Below, in pieces: positions 13,101 through 28,100 of a stretch of DNA of 64,000 nt. Each line of letters opens with the position of its first letter. Within the stretch, counting starts at the first letter, position 1. Source of the DNA: Stenogyne calaminthoides (Eukaryota > Streptophyta > Magnoliopsida > Lamiales > Lamiaceae). The stretch lies in assembly GCA_037126765.1 (NCBI GenBank), contig JBBCBC010000022.1, forward strand, positions 15,591,758-15,655,757, given 5' to 3'. The notes below the pieces were generated by a model. It had not been told where the DNA came from. It worked only from the letters and a program-made list of their open reading frames with translations, and made no database searches. A program made the translations under genes and the position numbers.

Positions 13101-16100
13101 TTTTTTTTTCATAGATCACCGTAGTAGGGTTTTTGCTTTGTTCTTGTTGTAATTTTGATCGCAAGGATGAGCGATGTCGGATGGAGGATCCGAAACGGCG
13201 ATTGGGGGGTTTGGCCATTGATGGTGAAAAACTGCTTTTTGGCCATAACTTTTTGACTCGGTGTCCGCTTTTCCTATTATAACCATGTTTTTCGAACGCC
13301 TTGAAGTCCTCTACATGTCTCACAAAGCTTCGCCAATCCCTAAAAAAAACCCACCCACGGATAAGATTATAATATTTTTTCTATCGCAACCCTCGTGTGA
13401 TATTGTAATCATTTTTTTTCCAACCAATGGATAATATGAGGGGTAGTATAGGCATTTTTTTTTTTAGATCACCGTAGTAGGGTTTTTTTGCTTGTTCTTG
13501 TTGTAATTTTGATCGCAAGGATGAGCGATGTCGGATGGAGGATCCGAAACGGCGATTGGGGTTTTGGCCATTGGATGGTGAAAAAACTGCTTTTGGCCAT
13601 AACTTTTGACTCGGTGTCCGCTTTTCCTATTATAACCATGTTTCGAAACGCCTTGAAGTCCTCTTCCTATGTCTCAAAGCTTTTGCCATCCCTCTAAAAA
13701 CCCACCCAAAACCACCGATAGTATTATAATATTTTTTTCTATCGCAACCCTCGTGTGTGATATTGTAATCGCTTTTCCCAACGGATAATATGAGGGGGTA
13801 GTATAGGCATTTTTTTTTTTCATAGATCACCGTAGTAGGGTTTTTGCTTGTTCTTGTTGTAATTTTGATCGCAAGGATGAGCGATGTCGGATGGAGGATC
13901 CGAAAACGATTTGGGGTTTTGGCCATTGATGGTGAAAAAACTGTTTTGGCCATAACTTTTGACTCGGTGTCCTTTTCTATTATAAACCATGTTTCGAAAA
14001 CGCCTTGAAGTCCTCTACATGTCTCAAAATTTCGCCATTCCACCGGATAGTATAAATTTTTTTTCTATCGCAACCCTCGTGTGATATTGTAAAAATTTTT
14101 TTCCCAACGGATAAAATTTAGTATAGGCATTTTTTTTTTTATCATAGAACCCTCAGGGTTTTGCTTGTTCTGTTTTAATTTTGATCGCAAGGATGAATAT
14201 GGAGGATCCGAAATAGATTTTTTTTTTTTTCCATTGATGGTGAAAAACTTTTTGGCCATAACTTTTGACTTTTTGTTGTTTTCCTATTATAACCATGTTT
14301 TGAAAACGCATTGAAGTCCTACATGTTCTCAAAATGGAGGATGGAAACCGATCCCGATAGTATTATAATATTTTTTTTCGATTTGTAATGATTTTTTAAA
14401 ATTTTAAATTGTAATCCCAAACTAATATGATTTTAACCATTTTTTTTTCAGATCACCGTAGTAGGGTTTTTGCTTGTTCTTGTTGTAATTTTGATCGCAA
14501 GGATGAGCGATGTCGGATGGAGGATCCGAAAACGGCGATTGGGGTTTTTGCCATTGATGGTGAAAACTTTGTTTTGGCCAAACTTTTGACTCGGTGTCCG
14601 CTTTTCCTATTATAACCATGTTTTTGAAAACGCCTTTGAAGTCCTTTATATGTCTTCATACAAATTTGTCGATAAAAACCCACCCAATGATAGTATTATA
14701 ATTTTTTTTTCTATCGCAACCCTCGTGTGATATTGTAATCATTTTTTTCCCAACGGATAATATGAGAGGGGTAGTATAGGCATTTTTTTTTTTCATAGAT
14801 CATCATAGTAGGGTTTTGCTTTGTTCTTGTTGTAATTTTGATCGCAAGGATGAGCCGATGTCGATGGAGGATCCGAAAACGGCGATTGGGGTTTTGGCCA
14901 TTGATGGTGAAAAACTGTTTTTGCCATAACTTTTGACTCTCGTGTCCGCTTTCCTATTATAAACCATGTTTTAAAACGCCTGAAGTCCTCTACATGTCTC
15001 AAAGCTTCATTCGTCCCTCTAAAACCCACCCACCGGATAAGATATAATAATTTTTTTTTATCGCAACCCTTGTGTGATATTGTAATCATTTTTCCCAACG
15101 GATAATATGAGTGGGGTAGTATAGGCATTTTTTTTTTTTAGATCACCGTAGGGTTTTTGCTTGTATTGTTTTTTTTTTTTCTTTTTTTTTGATCGCAAGG
15201 ATGATGAGCGATGATGGAGGATCCGAAAACCGATTGGGGTTTTTGGCCATTGGATGGTGAAAAACTTTTTGGCCATAACTTTTTTGACTCGTGTCCGCTT
15301 TTCCTATTATAACCATGTTTTTTTTCGAAACGCCTTTGAAGTCCTCTACATGTCTCAAAGCTTTGCCGCCCTCTCCTAAAAAACCACCCACCGGATAAGT
15401 ATAATAATTTTTTTTCTATCGCAACCCTTGTGATATTGTAATCATTTTTTTCCCAAATCGGATAATATGAGGGGTAGTATAGGCATTTTTTTTTTTCATA
15501 GATCACCGTAGTAGGGTTTTGTTTGTTGTTTTTGATCGCAAGGATGAATTTTGATCCGAAACGGATGAGCGGTGAAAATTTTTTTTGCCATAACTTTTGA
15601 CTCGAAATCCCGATCCGAAACCATGTTTCGAAACGCCTTGAAGTCGTTTTGGCCATTGATGGTGAAAAAATGGATTTTATAATATAACTTTTGACCCTCG
15701 TGATGTCCAACGGATAATATGAGTCCGGCATTTTTTTTCATATTATAACCATGTTTTCTTGTTGTAATTTTGATCGCAAGGATGAGGAACGCCTTGAAGT
15801 CCTCACATGTCTCATAACTTTTTTCTTTGAAGTGTCCGCCCTAAAACCCACATGTCTCATCCACCGATAAATATAATATATATTTTTTTTTTCTATCGCA
15901 AACCCTTGTGATATTGTAATCGCTTTTTCCCAACGGATAATATGAGTGGGTAGTATAGGCATTTTTTTTTTTTTTAGATCATCACCGTAGTAGTTTTTTT
16001 TGTTCTTGTTGTAATTTTTGATCGCAAGGATGAGCGATGCGTCGGATGGAGGATCCGAAAACCACGATTGGGGTTTTTTGCCATTGATGGTGAAAAACTG

Positions 16101-19100
16101 CTTTTGGCCATAACTTTTGACTCGGTGTCCCGCTTTTCCTATTATAACCATGTTTTCGAAACGCCTTGAAGTCCTCTACATGTCTCACAAATTTTCCGCC
16201 CCTCTAAAAACCACCCACCGATAGTATTATAATATTTTTTTATCGCAACCCTCGTGTGATATTGTAATCATTTTTCCCAAATGGATAATATATGAGTGGG
16301 GTAGTATAGGCATTTTTTTTTTTTTTTATAGATCACCGTAGTAGGGTTTTGCTTTGTTCTTGTTGTAATTTTGATCGCAAGGATGAGCGATGTCGGATGG
16401 AGGATCCGAAACGGCGATTGGGGTTTTGGCCATTGATGGTGAAAACTGTTTTTGGCCATAACTTTTTGACTCGGTGTCCGCTTTTCCTATTATAACCATG
16501 TTTCGAAAACGCCTTGAAGTCCTTACATGTGTCTCACAAATTTTGCCCCTCCTAAAAACTGACCCACCGGATAGTATTATAATATTTTTTCTATCGCAAC
16601 CCTCGTGTGATATTGTAATCGCTTTTTCCCAAATGGATAATATGAGGGGTAGTATAGGCATTTTTTTTTTCATAGATCACCGTAGTAGGGTTTTGCTTGT
16701 TCTTGTTGTAATTTTGATCGCAAGGATGAGCGATGTCGATGGAGGATCCGAAAACGCGATTGGGGTTTTGGCCATTGATGGTGAAAACTGTTTGGCCATA
16801 ACTTTTGACTCGTGTCCGCTTTTCCTATTATAACCATGTTTTAAACGCCTTGAAGTCCTCTACATGTCTCATAGCTTCGTCGCCCCTCTAAAAACTGACC
16901 CACCGGATAAGATTATAATATTTTTTCTATCGCAACCCTCGTGATGATATTGTAATCATTTTTTTTCCAACGGATAATATGAGGGGTAGTATAGGCATTT
17001 TTTTTTTTCATAGATCACCGTAGTAGGGTTTTGCTTTGTTCTTGTTGTAATTTTGATCGCAAGGATGAGCGATGTCGGATGGAGGATCCGAAACGGCGAT
17101 TGGGGTTTTGGCCATTGATGGTGAAAAAACTGTTTTTGGCCATAACTTTTGACTCGGTGTCCGCTTTTCCTATTATAACCATGTTTTTAAAACGCCTTGA
17201 AGTCCTCTACATGTCTCACAAGCTTTGCCATTCCTCTAAAAACACCCACCGATAAGTATTATAATATTTTTTTTTTTCTATCGCAACCCTCGTGTGATAT
17301 TGTAATCGCTTTTTCCCAAATGGATAATATGAGGGGTAGTATAGGCATTTTTTTTTTCATAGATCACCGTAGTAGGGTTTTGCTTGTTCTTGTTGTAATT
17401 TTGATCGCAAGGATGAGCGATGTCGGATGGAGGATCCGAAAACGGCGATTGGGGTTTTGGCCATTGATGGTGAAAACTGCTTTTGGCCATAACTTTTGAC
17501 TCGTGTGTCCGCTTTTCCTATTATAACCATGTTTCGAAAACGCCTTTGAAGTCCTCTACATGTCTCACAAATTTTGCCATCCCTCTAAAACCCACCCACC
17601 GGATAGTATTATAATATTTTTTTCTATCGCAACCCTCGTGTGATATTGTAATCGCTTTTTCCCAACGGATAATATGAGTGGGTAGTATAGGCATTTTTTT
17701 TTTCATAGATCACCGTAGTAGGGTTTTGCTTGTTCTTGTTGTAATTTTGATCGCAAGGATGAGCGATGTCGATGGAGGATCCGAAAACGGGGGTTTTGGC
17801 CATTGATGGTGAAAAACTTTTTGGCCATAACTTTTGACTCGTGTGTCCGCTTTTCCTATTATAACCATGTTTCGAAACGCCTTGAAGTCCTCTACATGTC
17901 TCACAGCTTTGCCGCCCCTCTAAAACTGACCCACCGGATAAGATTATAATATTTTTTCTCTATCGCAACCCTCGTGTGATATTGTAATCGCTTTTTCCAA
18001 ATGGATAATATGAGGGGTAGTATAGGCATTTTTTTTTTTCATAGATCACCGTAGTAGGGTTTTGCTTGTTCTTGTTGTAATTTTGATCGCAAGGATGAGC
18101 GATGTCGGATGGAGGATCCGAAATCGGCGATTGGGGTTTTGGCCATTGGATGGTGAAAAACTGTTTTTGGCCATAACTTTTGACTCGTGTCCGCCGCTTT
18201 TCCTATTATAACCATGTTTCGAAAACGCCTTGAAGTCCTCTACATGTCTCTCACAATTTTCGTCATTCCCTCTAAAAACCCACCCACCGATAAGTATTAT
18301 AATATTTTTCTCTATCGCAACCCTCGTGTGTGATATTGTAATCATTTTTCCCAAATCGGATAATATGAGTGGGTAGTATAGGCATTTTTTTTTTTTCATA
18401 GATCACCGTAGTAGGGTTTTGCTTGTTTTTGTTGTAATTTTGATCGCAAGGATGAGCGATGTCGGATGGAGGATCCGAAACGGCGATTGGGGTTTTGGCC
18501 ATTGATGGTGAAAACTGCTTTTGGCCATAACTTTTGACTCGGGTGTCCGCTTTTCCTATTATAACCATGTTTCGAAACGCCTTGAAGTCCTCTCTACATG
18601 TCTCACAAATCGCCGCCCCTCTAAAAAAACCCACCGACCGGATAGTATTATAATATTTTTTTTTATCGCAACCCTCGTGTGATATTGTAATCATTTTTTT
18701 CCCAACGGATAATATGAGTGGGTAGTATAGGCATTTTTTTTTTTTCATAGATCACCGTAGTAGGGTTTTGCTTGTTCTTGTTGTAATTTTGATCGCAAGG
18801 ATGAGCGATGTCGGATGGAGGATCCGAAAACGGCGATTGGGGTTTTGGCCATTGATGGTGAAAACTGCTTTTGGCCATAACTTTTGACTCGGTGTCCGCT
18901 TTTCCTATTATAACCATGTTTCGAAAACGCCTTGAAGTCCTCTACATGTCTCACAGCTTCGTCATCCCCCTAAAAAAACTTACCCACCGGATATATAGAT
19001 TATAATATTTTTTCTATCGCAACCCTCGTGGTGATATTGTAAATCATTTTTCCCAAATGGATAATATGAGGGGTAGTATAGGCATTTTTTTTTTCATAGA

Positions 19101-22100
19101 TCACCGTAGTAGGGTTTTGCTTGTTCTTGTTGTAATTTTGATCGCAAGGATGAGCGATGTCGATGGAGGATCCGAAACGGCGATTGGGGTTTTGGCCATT
19201 GATGGTGAAAAACTGTTTTGGCCATAACTTTTGACTCGTGTCCGCTTTTCCTATTATAACCATGTTTCGAAACGCCTTGAAGTCCCTCTACATGTCTCTC
19301 ACAGCTTTCGCCATCCTCTAAAAACCCACCCACCGGATAAGATTATAATATTTTTTCTATCGCAACCCTCGTGTGATATTGTAATCATTTTTTCCCAACG
19401 GATAATATGAGTGGGTAGTATAGGCATTTTTTTTTTTTCATAGATCACCGTAGTAGGGTTTTGCTTGTTCTTGTTGTAATTTTGATCGCAAGGATGAGCG
19501 ATGTCGGATGGAGGATCCGAAAACGGCGATTTGGGGTTTTGGCCATTGATGGTGAAAAACTGCTTTTTTGCCATAACTTTTTTTGACTCGGTGTCCGCTT
19601 TTCCTATTATAACCATGTTTTTAAAACGCCTTGAAGTCCTCTACATGTCTCACAAGCTTCGCCGTCCCCTCTAAAAAAACCACCCACCGATAAGTATTAT
19701 AATATTTTTTCTATCGCAACCCTCGTGTGATATTGTAATCATTTTTTCCCAAATGGATAATATGAGTGGGTAGTATAGGCATTTTTTTTTTTCAGATCAC
19801 CGTAGAGTAGGGTTTTGCTTGTTCTTGTTGTAATTTTGATCGCAAGGATGAGCGATGTCGGATGGAGGATCCGAAACGGGCGATTGGGGTTTTTGGCCAT
19901 TGATGGTGAAAACTGCTTTTGGCCATAACTTTTGACTCGTGTGTCCGCTTTTCCTATTATAACCATGTTTCGAAACGCCTTGAAGTCCTCTACATGTGTC
20001 TCATAAAATTTTCATCCCTCTAAAAAAATGACCCACCGGATAAAGATTATAATATTTTTTCTATCGCAACCCTCGTGTGATATTGTAATCGCTTTTTCCA
20101 ACAATGATAATATGAGGGGGTAGTATAGGCATTTTTTTTTTTCATAGATCACCGTAGTAGGGTTTTGCTTGTTCTTGTTGTAATTTTGATCGCAAGGATG
20201 AGCGATGTCGGATGGAGGATCCGAAACGGCGATTGGGGTTTTGGCCATTGATGGTGAAAACTGTTTTGGCCATAACTTTTGACTTTTGACTCGTGTCCGC
20301 TTTTCCTATTATAACCATGTTTTCGAAACGCCTTGAAGTCCTCTACATGTCTCACAAATTTTTTTGTCATTCCCTCTAAAAAACCCACCCACCGATAGTA
20401 TTATAATATTTTTTTCTATCGCAACCCTCGTGTGATATTGTAATCGCTTTTTCCAAATCGGATAATATGAGTGGGTAGTATAGGCATTTTTTTTCATAGA
20501 TCACCGTAGTAGGGTTTTTGCTTGTTCTTGTTGTAATTTTGATCGCAAGGATGAGCGATGTCGGATGGAGGATCCGAAACGGGCGATTGGGGTTTTGGCC
20601 ATTGATGGTGAAAAACCGCTTTTGGCCATAACTTTTGACTCGGTGTCCGCTTTTCCTATTATAACCATGTTTCGAAAACGCCTTGAAGTCCTCTACATGT
20701 CTCACAAAGCTTTGCCGCCCCCTCTAAAACCCACCCACCGATAGTATTATAATATTTTTTTTATCGCAACCCTCGTGTGATATTGTAATCATTTTTCCCA
20801 AATGGATAATATGAGTGGGTAGTATAGGCATTTTTTTTTTTCATAGATCACCGTAGTAGGGTTTTGCTTGTTCTTGTTGTAATTTTGATCGCAAGGATGA
20901 GCGATGTCGATGGAGGATCCGAAAAACGGCGATTGGGGTTTTGGCCATTGATGGTGAAAAAAACTGCTTTTGGCCATAACTTTTGACTCGTGTGTCCGCT
21001 TTTCCTATTATAACCATGTTTTTTCGAAAACGCCTTGAAGTCCTCTACATGTCTCACAAATTTTGCCGCCCCTAAAAACTAAACCCACCGGATAATATTA
21101 TAATATTTTTTTTCTCTATCGCAACCCTCGTGTGATATTGTAATCATTTTTTTCCCAACGGATAATATGAGGGGGTAGTATAGGCATTTTTTTTTTTTCA
21201 GATCACCGTAGTAGGGTTTTTTGTTTTGTTGTGTAATTTTGATCGCAAGGATGAGCGATGTCGATGGAGGATCCGAAACGGCGATTGGGGTTTTGGCCAT
21301 TGATGGTGAAAACTGCTTTTGGCCATAACTTTTTGACTCGTGTGTCCGCTTTTCCTATTATAACCATGTTTCGAAACGCCTTGAAGTCCTTACATGTCTC
21401 AAAATTTTTGCCATCCCTCTAAAAAACCCACCCACCGATAGTATTATAATATTTTTTTCTATATCGCAACCCTCGTGTGATATTGTAATCGCTTTTTCCC
21501 AACGGATAATATGAGGGGTAGTATAGGCATTTTTTTTTTTTTCAGATCATCGTAGTAGGGTTTTGCTTGTTCTTGTTGTAATTTTGATCGCAAGGATGAG
21601 CGATGTCGGATGGAGGATCCGAAAACGGCGATTGGGGTTTTGGCCATTGATGGTGAAAAACTGCTTTTGGCCATAACTTTTGACTCGGTGTCCGCTTTTC
21701 CTATTATAACCATGTTTTTCGAAAACGCCTTGAAGTCCTCTCTATATGTCTCACAAATTTCATCGCCCCTCTAAAAAAAACCCACCGGATATAGATTATA
21801 ATATTTTTTTCTATCGCAACCCTCGTGTGATTTGTTAATCATTTTTTTCCCAAACGGATAATATGAGTGGGTAGTATAGGCATTTTTTTTTTTTCAGATC
21901 ACCGTAGTAGGGTTTTTTTGCTTGTTCTTGTTGTAATTTTGATCGCAAGGATGAGCGATGTCGGATGGAGGATCCGAAACGGCGATTGGGGTTTTGGCCA
22001 TTGATGGTGAAAACTGCTTTTTTGGCCATAACTTTTGACTCGTGTCCGCTTTTCCTATTATAACCATGTTTTTCGAAACGCCTTGAAGTCCTCTACATGT

Positions 22101-25100
22101 CTCACAGCTTTTTCGTCCTCTAAAAAAAAAACCCACCCCATAATAGTATTATAATATTTTTCTCTATCGCAACCCTCGTGGTGATATTGTAATCGCTTTT
22201 TCCCAACGGATAATATGAGTGGGTAGTATAGGCATTTTTTTTTTTCATAGATCACCGTAGTAGGGTTTTGCTTGTTCTTGTTGTAATTTTGATCGCAAGG
22301 ATGAGCGATGTCGATGGAGGATCCGAAAAACGGCGATTGGGGTTTTGGCCATTGATGGTGAAAAACTGCTTTTGGCATAACTTTTGACTCGTGTGTCCGC
22401 TTTTCCTATTATAACCATGTTTTTTTTGAAACGCCTTGAAGTCCTTACATGTCTCATAAAATTTGCCGCCCTCTAAAAACCGACCCACCGGATAAGATTA
22501 TAATATTTTTTCTATCGCAACCCTCGTGTGATATTGTAATCATTTTTCCCAAATCGGATAATATGAGGGGGTAGTATAGGCATTTTTTTTTTTTTCAGAT
22601 CACCGTAGTAGGGTTTTTGCTTGTTCTTGTTGTAATTTTGATCGCAAGGATGAGCGATGTCGATGGAGGATCCGAAACGGCGATTGGGGTTTTGGCCATT
22701 GATGGTGAAAACTGCTTTTGGCCATAACTTTTTGACTCGGTGTCCGCTTTTCCTATTATAACCATGTTTCGAAACGCCTTGAAGTCCTCTACATGTCTCA
22801 TAGTAGTCTTTGCCGCCCCTCTAAAACCCACCCACCGGATAAGATTATAATATTTTTCTCTATCAACCCTCCCGTGTGATATTGTAATCATTTTTCCCAA
22901 CGGATAATATGAGTGGGTAGTATAGGCATTTTTTTTTTTCATAGATCACCGTAGTAGGGTTTTTTGCTTGTTCTTGTTGTAATTTTGATCGCAAGGATGA
23001 GCGATGTCGATGGAGGATCCGAAAACGGCGATTGGGGTTTTGGCCATTGATGGTGAAAACTGTTTTGGCCATAACTTTTGACTCGGTGTCCGCTTTTCCT
23101 ATTATAACCATGTTTCGAAAACGTCTTGAAGTCCTCTACATGTCTCACAGCTTTGTTGTCCCCTCTAAAAACCCACCCACCGGATAGTATTATAATATTT
23201 TTTTCTATCGCAACCCTCGTGATATTGTTGTATCGCTTTTCCCAACGGATAATATGAGTGGGTAGTATAGGCATTTTTTTTTTTTTTTTCATAGATCACC
23301 GTAGTAGGGTTTTTGCTTGTTCTTGTTGTAATTTTGATCGCAAGGATGAGCGATGTCGATGGATGGAGGATCCGAAACGGCGATTGGGGTTTTGGCCATT
23401 GATGGTGAAAACTGCTTTTGGCCATAACTTTTGACTCGTGTCCGCTTTTCTATTATAACCATGTTTCGAAACGCCTTGAAGTCCTCTACATGTCTCACAA
23501 ATTTTCTTCGCCCCCCTAAAACCCACCCACCGGATAGTATATATAATATTTTTTCTATCGCAACCCTCGTGTGATGATTGTAATCATTTTTTTTTCCCAA
23601 CGGATAATATGAGGGGTAGTATAGGCATTTTTTTTTTTATAGATCATCACCGTAGTAGGGTTTTGCTTGTTCTTGTTGTAATTTTGATCGCAAGGATGAG
23701 CGATGTCGGATGGAGGATCCGAAAACGGCGATTGGGGTTTTGGCCATTGATGGTGAAAACTGCTTTTGGCCATAACTTTTGACTCGTGTGTCCGCTTTTC
23801 CTATTATAACCATGTTTCGAAAACGCCTTGAAGTCCTCTACATGTCTCACAGCTTTTCGCCCCCCTCTAAAACTGACCCACCGGATAGTATTATAATATT
23901 TTTTTTATCGCAACCCTCGTGTGATATTGTAATCGCTTTTCCCAAATGGATAATATGAGTGGGTAGTATAGGCATTTTTTTTTTCATAGATCACCGTAGT
24001 AGGGTTTTTTGCTTGTTCTTGTTGTAATTTTGATCGCAAGGATGAGCGATGTCGGATGGAGGATCCGAAAACGGCGATTGGGGTTTTGGCCATTGATGGT
24101 GAAAACTGCTTTTGGCCATAACTTTTGACTCGTGTCCGCTTTTCCTATTATAACCATGTTTTTTAAACGCCTTGAAGTCCTCTACATGTGTCTCACAACT
24201 TCACCGTCCCTCTAAAAAAAACCCACCGGATAGTATTATAATATTTTTTTTCTATCGCAACCCTCGTGTGATATTGTAATCGCTTTTTCCAAACGGATAA
24301 TATGAGTGGGTAGTATAGGCATTTTTTTTTTCATAGATCACCGTAGTAGGGTTTTGCTTGTTCTTGTTGTAATTTTGATCGCAAGGATGAGCGATGTCGG
24401 ATGGAGGATCCGAAAACGGCGATTGGGGTTTTGGCCATTGATGGTGAAAACTGCTTTTGCCATAACTTTTGACTCGTGTGTCCGCTTTTCCTATTATAAC
24501 CATGTTTCGAAAACGCCTTGAAGTCCTCTACATGTCTCACAACTTTGCATTCCCCCTCTAAAAAAACCCAACCGGATAGTATTATAATATTTTTTCTATC
24601 GCAACCCTCGTGTGATATTGTAATCGCTTTTTCCCAACGGATAATATGAGAGGGGTAGTATAGGCATTTTTTTTTTTTCAGATCACCGTAGTAGGGTTTT
24701 GCTTGTTCTTGTTGTAATTTTGATCGCAAGGATGAGCGATGTCGATGGAGGATCCGAAACGGCGATTGGGGTTTTTTGGCCATTGGATGGTGAAAAACTG
24801 TTTTGGCCATAACTTTTGACTCGTGTCCGTCCGCTTTCCTATTATAACCATGTTTCGAAAACGCCTTGAAGTCCTCTACATACATGTCTCACACAGCTTC
24901 GTCGTCCCTCTAAAAACCCACCCACCGATAAGATATATAATATTTTTCTCTATCGCAACCCTCGTGTGATATTGTAATCGCTTTTTCCCAACGGATAATA
25001 TGAGTGGGTAGTATAGGCATTTTTTTTTTTTTTTTTAGATCATCGTAGTAGGGTTTTTTTGTTCTTGTTGTAATTTTGATCGCAAGGATGAGCGATGTCG

Positions 25101-28100
25101 ATGGAGGATCCGAAAAACGGCGATTGGGGTTTTGGCCATTGATGGTGAAAACCGCTTTTTGGCCATAACTTTTGACTCGTGTGTCCGCTTTTCCTATTAT
25201 AACCATGTTTCGAAAACGCCTTGAAGTCCTCTACATGTCTCACAAAATTTGTCGCCCCCTCTAAAAACCACCCACCGGATAAGATTATAATATTTTTTTT
25301 CTATCGCAACCCTCGTGTGATATTGTAATCATTTTTCCCAAATGGATAATATGAGGGGGTAGTATAGGCATTTTTTTTTTTTCATAGATCACCGTAGTAG
25401 GGTTTTGCTTTGTTCTTGTTGTAATTTTGATCGCAAGGATGAGCGATGTCGATGGAGGATCCGAAACGGCGATTGGGGTTTTGGCCATTGATGGTGAAAA
25501 ACTGTTTTTTGGCCATAACTTTTGACTCGTGTCCGCTTTTTCCTATTATAACCATGTTTCGAAAACGCCTTGAAGTCCTCTACATGTCTCTCACAAATTT
25601 TTCCCCTCTAAAAAAACTACCCACCGGATAGTATAGTAATATTTTTTTTCTATCGCAACCCCTCGTGTGATATTGTAATCATTTTTCCCAACGGATAATA
25701 TGAGTGGGTAGTATAGGCATTTTTTTTTTTTTCATAGATCACCGTAGTAGGGTTTTGCTTTGTTCTTGTTGTAATTTTGATCGCAAGGATGAGCGATGTC
25801 GGATGGAGGATCCGAAAACGGCGATTGGGGTTTTGGCCATTGGATGGTGAAAACTGCTTTTGCCATAACTTTTGACTCCTGTGTCCGTCCGTTTTCCTAT
25901 TATAACCATGTTTCGAAAACGCCTTGAAGTCCTCTACATGTCTCACAAATTTGCCGCCCCCTCTAAAACCCACCCACCGGATAAGATTATAATATTTTTT
26001 TTTATCGCAACCCTCGTGTGATATTGTAATCATTTTTCCCAAACGATAATATGAGTGGGTAGTATAGGCATTTTTTTTTTCATAGATCACCGTAGTAGGG
26101 TTTTTGCTTTGTTCTTGTTGTAATTTTGATCGATCGCAAGGATGAGCGATGTCGGATGGAGGATCCGAAACGGCGATTGGGGTTTTGGCCATTGATGGTG
26201 AAAACTGCTTTTGGCCATAACTTTTGACTCGTGTGTCCGCTTTTCCTATTATAACCATGTTTCGAAACGCCTTGAAGTCCTCTACATGTCTCACAGCTTT
26301 TGTCATCCCTCTAAAAAATTACCCACCGATAGTATTATAATATTTTTTTCTATCGCAACCCTCGTGTGATATTGTAATCGCTTTTTCCCAACAAATAATA
26401 TGAGTGGGTAGTATAGGCATTTTTTTTTTCATAGATCACCATAGTAGTAGGGTTTTGCTTTGTTCTTGTTGTAATTTTGATCGCAAGGATGAGCGATGTC
26501 GGATGGAGGATCCGAAAACGGCGATTGGGGTTTTGGCCATTGATGGTGAAAAAACTGCTTTTGGCCATAACTTTTGACTCGGTGTCCGCTTTTCCTATTA
26601 TAACCATGTTTCGAAAACGCCTTGAAGTCCTCTATGTGTCTCAAAAAGCTTTCCGCCCCCTCTAAAAACCGACCCACCGATAGTATTATAATATTTTTCT
26701 ATCGCAACCCTCGTGTGATATTGTAATCGCTTTTTCCCAAATGGATAATATGAGGGGGGTAGTATATTTTTTTTTTTTTTAGATCACCGTAGTAGGGTTT
26801 TGCTTGTTTTGTTGTTGTTTTTTGATCGCAAGGATGAGCGATGTCGGATGGAGGATCCGAAACGGCGATTGGGGTTTTGGCCATTGATGGTGAAAAAACT
26901 GTTTTGGCCATAACTTTTGACTCGGTGTCCCGCTTTTCCTATTATAACCATGTTTCGAAAACGCCTTGAAGTCCTCTATGTGTCTCACAAATTTCATCAT
27001 CCCCTAAAAAAACCCACCGGATAAGATATAATAATATTTTTTTTATCGCAACCCTCGTGTGATATTGTAATCGTTTTTCCCAACCCAACGATAATATGAG
27101 TGGGTAGTATAGGCATTTTTTTTTTTTTTTAGATCACCGTAGTAGGGTTTTGCTTGTTCTTGTTGTAATTTTGATCGCAAGGATGAGATGATGTCGGATG
27201 GAGGATCCGAAAAAATTGGGGTTTTTTGGCCATTGATGGTGAAAAACTGCTTTTGCCATAACTTTTTTGACGGTGTCCGCTTTTTTCCTATTATAACCAT
27301 GTTTCGAAAACGCCTTGAAGTCCTCTACATGTCTCATATCAAAGCCCCCCTCTAAAACCACCCACCCGGATAGTATTATAATATTTTTCTCTATCGCAAC
27401 CCTCGTGTGATATTGTAATCATTTTTCCCAACGATAATATGAGTGGGTAGTATATAGGCATTTTTTTTTTTTCATAGATCACCGTAGTAGGGTTTTTGCT
27501 TGTTCTTTGTAATTTTGATCGCAAGGATGAGCGATGTGTCGGATGGAGGATCCGAAACGGCGATTGGGGTTTTTTGCCATTGATGGTGAAAAACTGTTTT
27601 GGCCATAACTTTTGACTCGTGTGTCCGCTTTTCCTATTATAACCATGTTTCGAAAACGCCTTGAAGTCCTCTACATGTCTCACAAAATTTCGTCATCCCT
27701 CTAAAAAACCCACCCACCGGATAGTATTATAATATTTTTTTTCTATCGCAACCCTCGTGTGATATTGTAATCGCTTTTTCCCAAAATATAATATGAGTGG
27801 GTAGTATAGGCATTTTTTTTTTTATAGATCACCGTAGTAGGGTTTTGCTTGTTCTTGTTGTAATTTTGATCGCAAGGATGAGCGATGTCGGGATGGAGGA
27901 TCCGAAACGGCGATTGGGGTTTTGGCCATTGATGGTGAAAAAACCTTTTTTGGCCATAACTTTTGACTCGTGTCCGCTTTTCCTATTATAACCATGTTTC
28001 AAAAAACGCCTTGAAGTCCTCTACATGTCTCACAACTTTCCATTCCTCTAAAAACTGACCCACCGGATAAGATATAATATTTTTTTTATCGCAACCCTCG

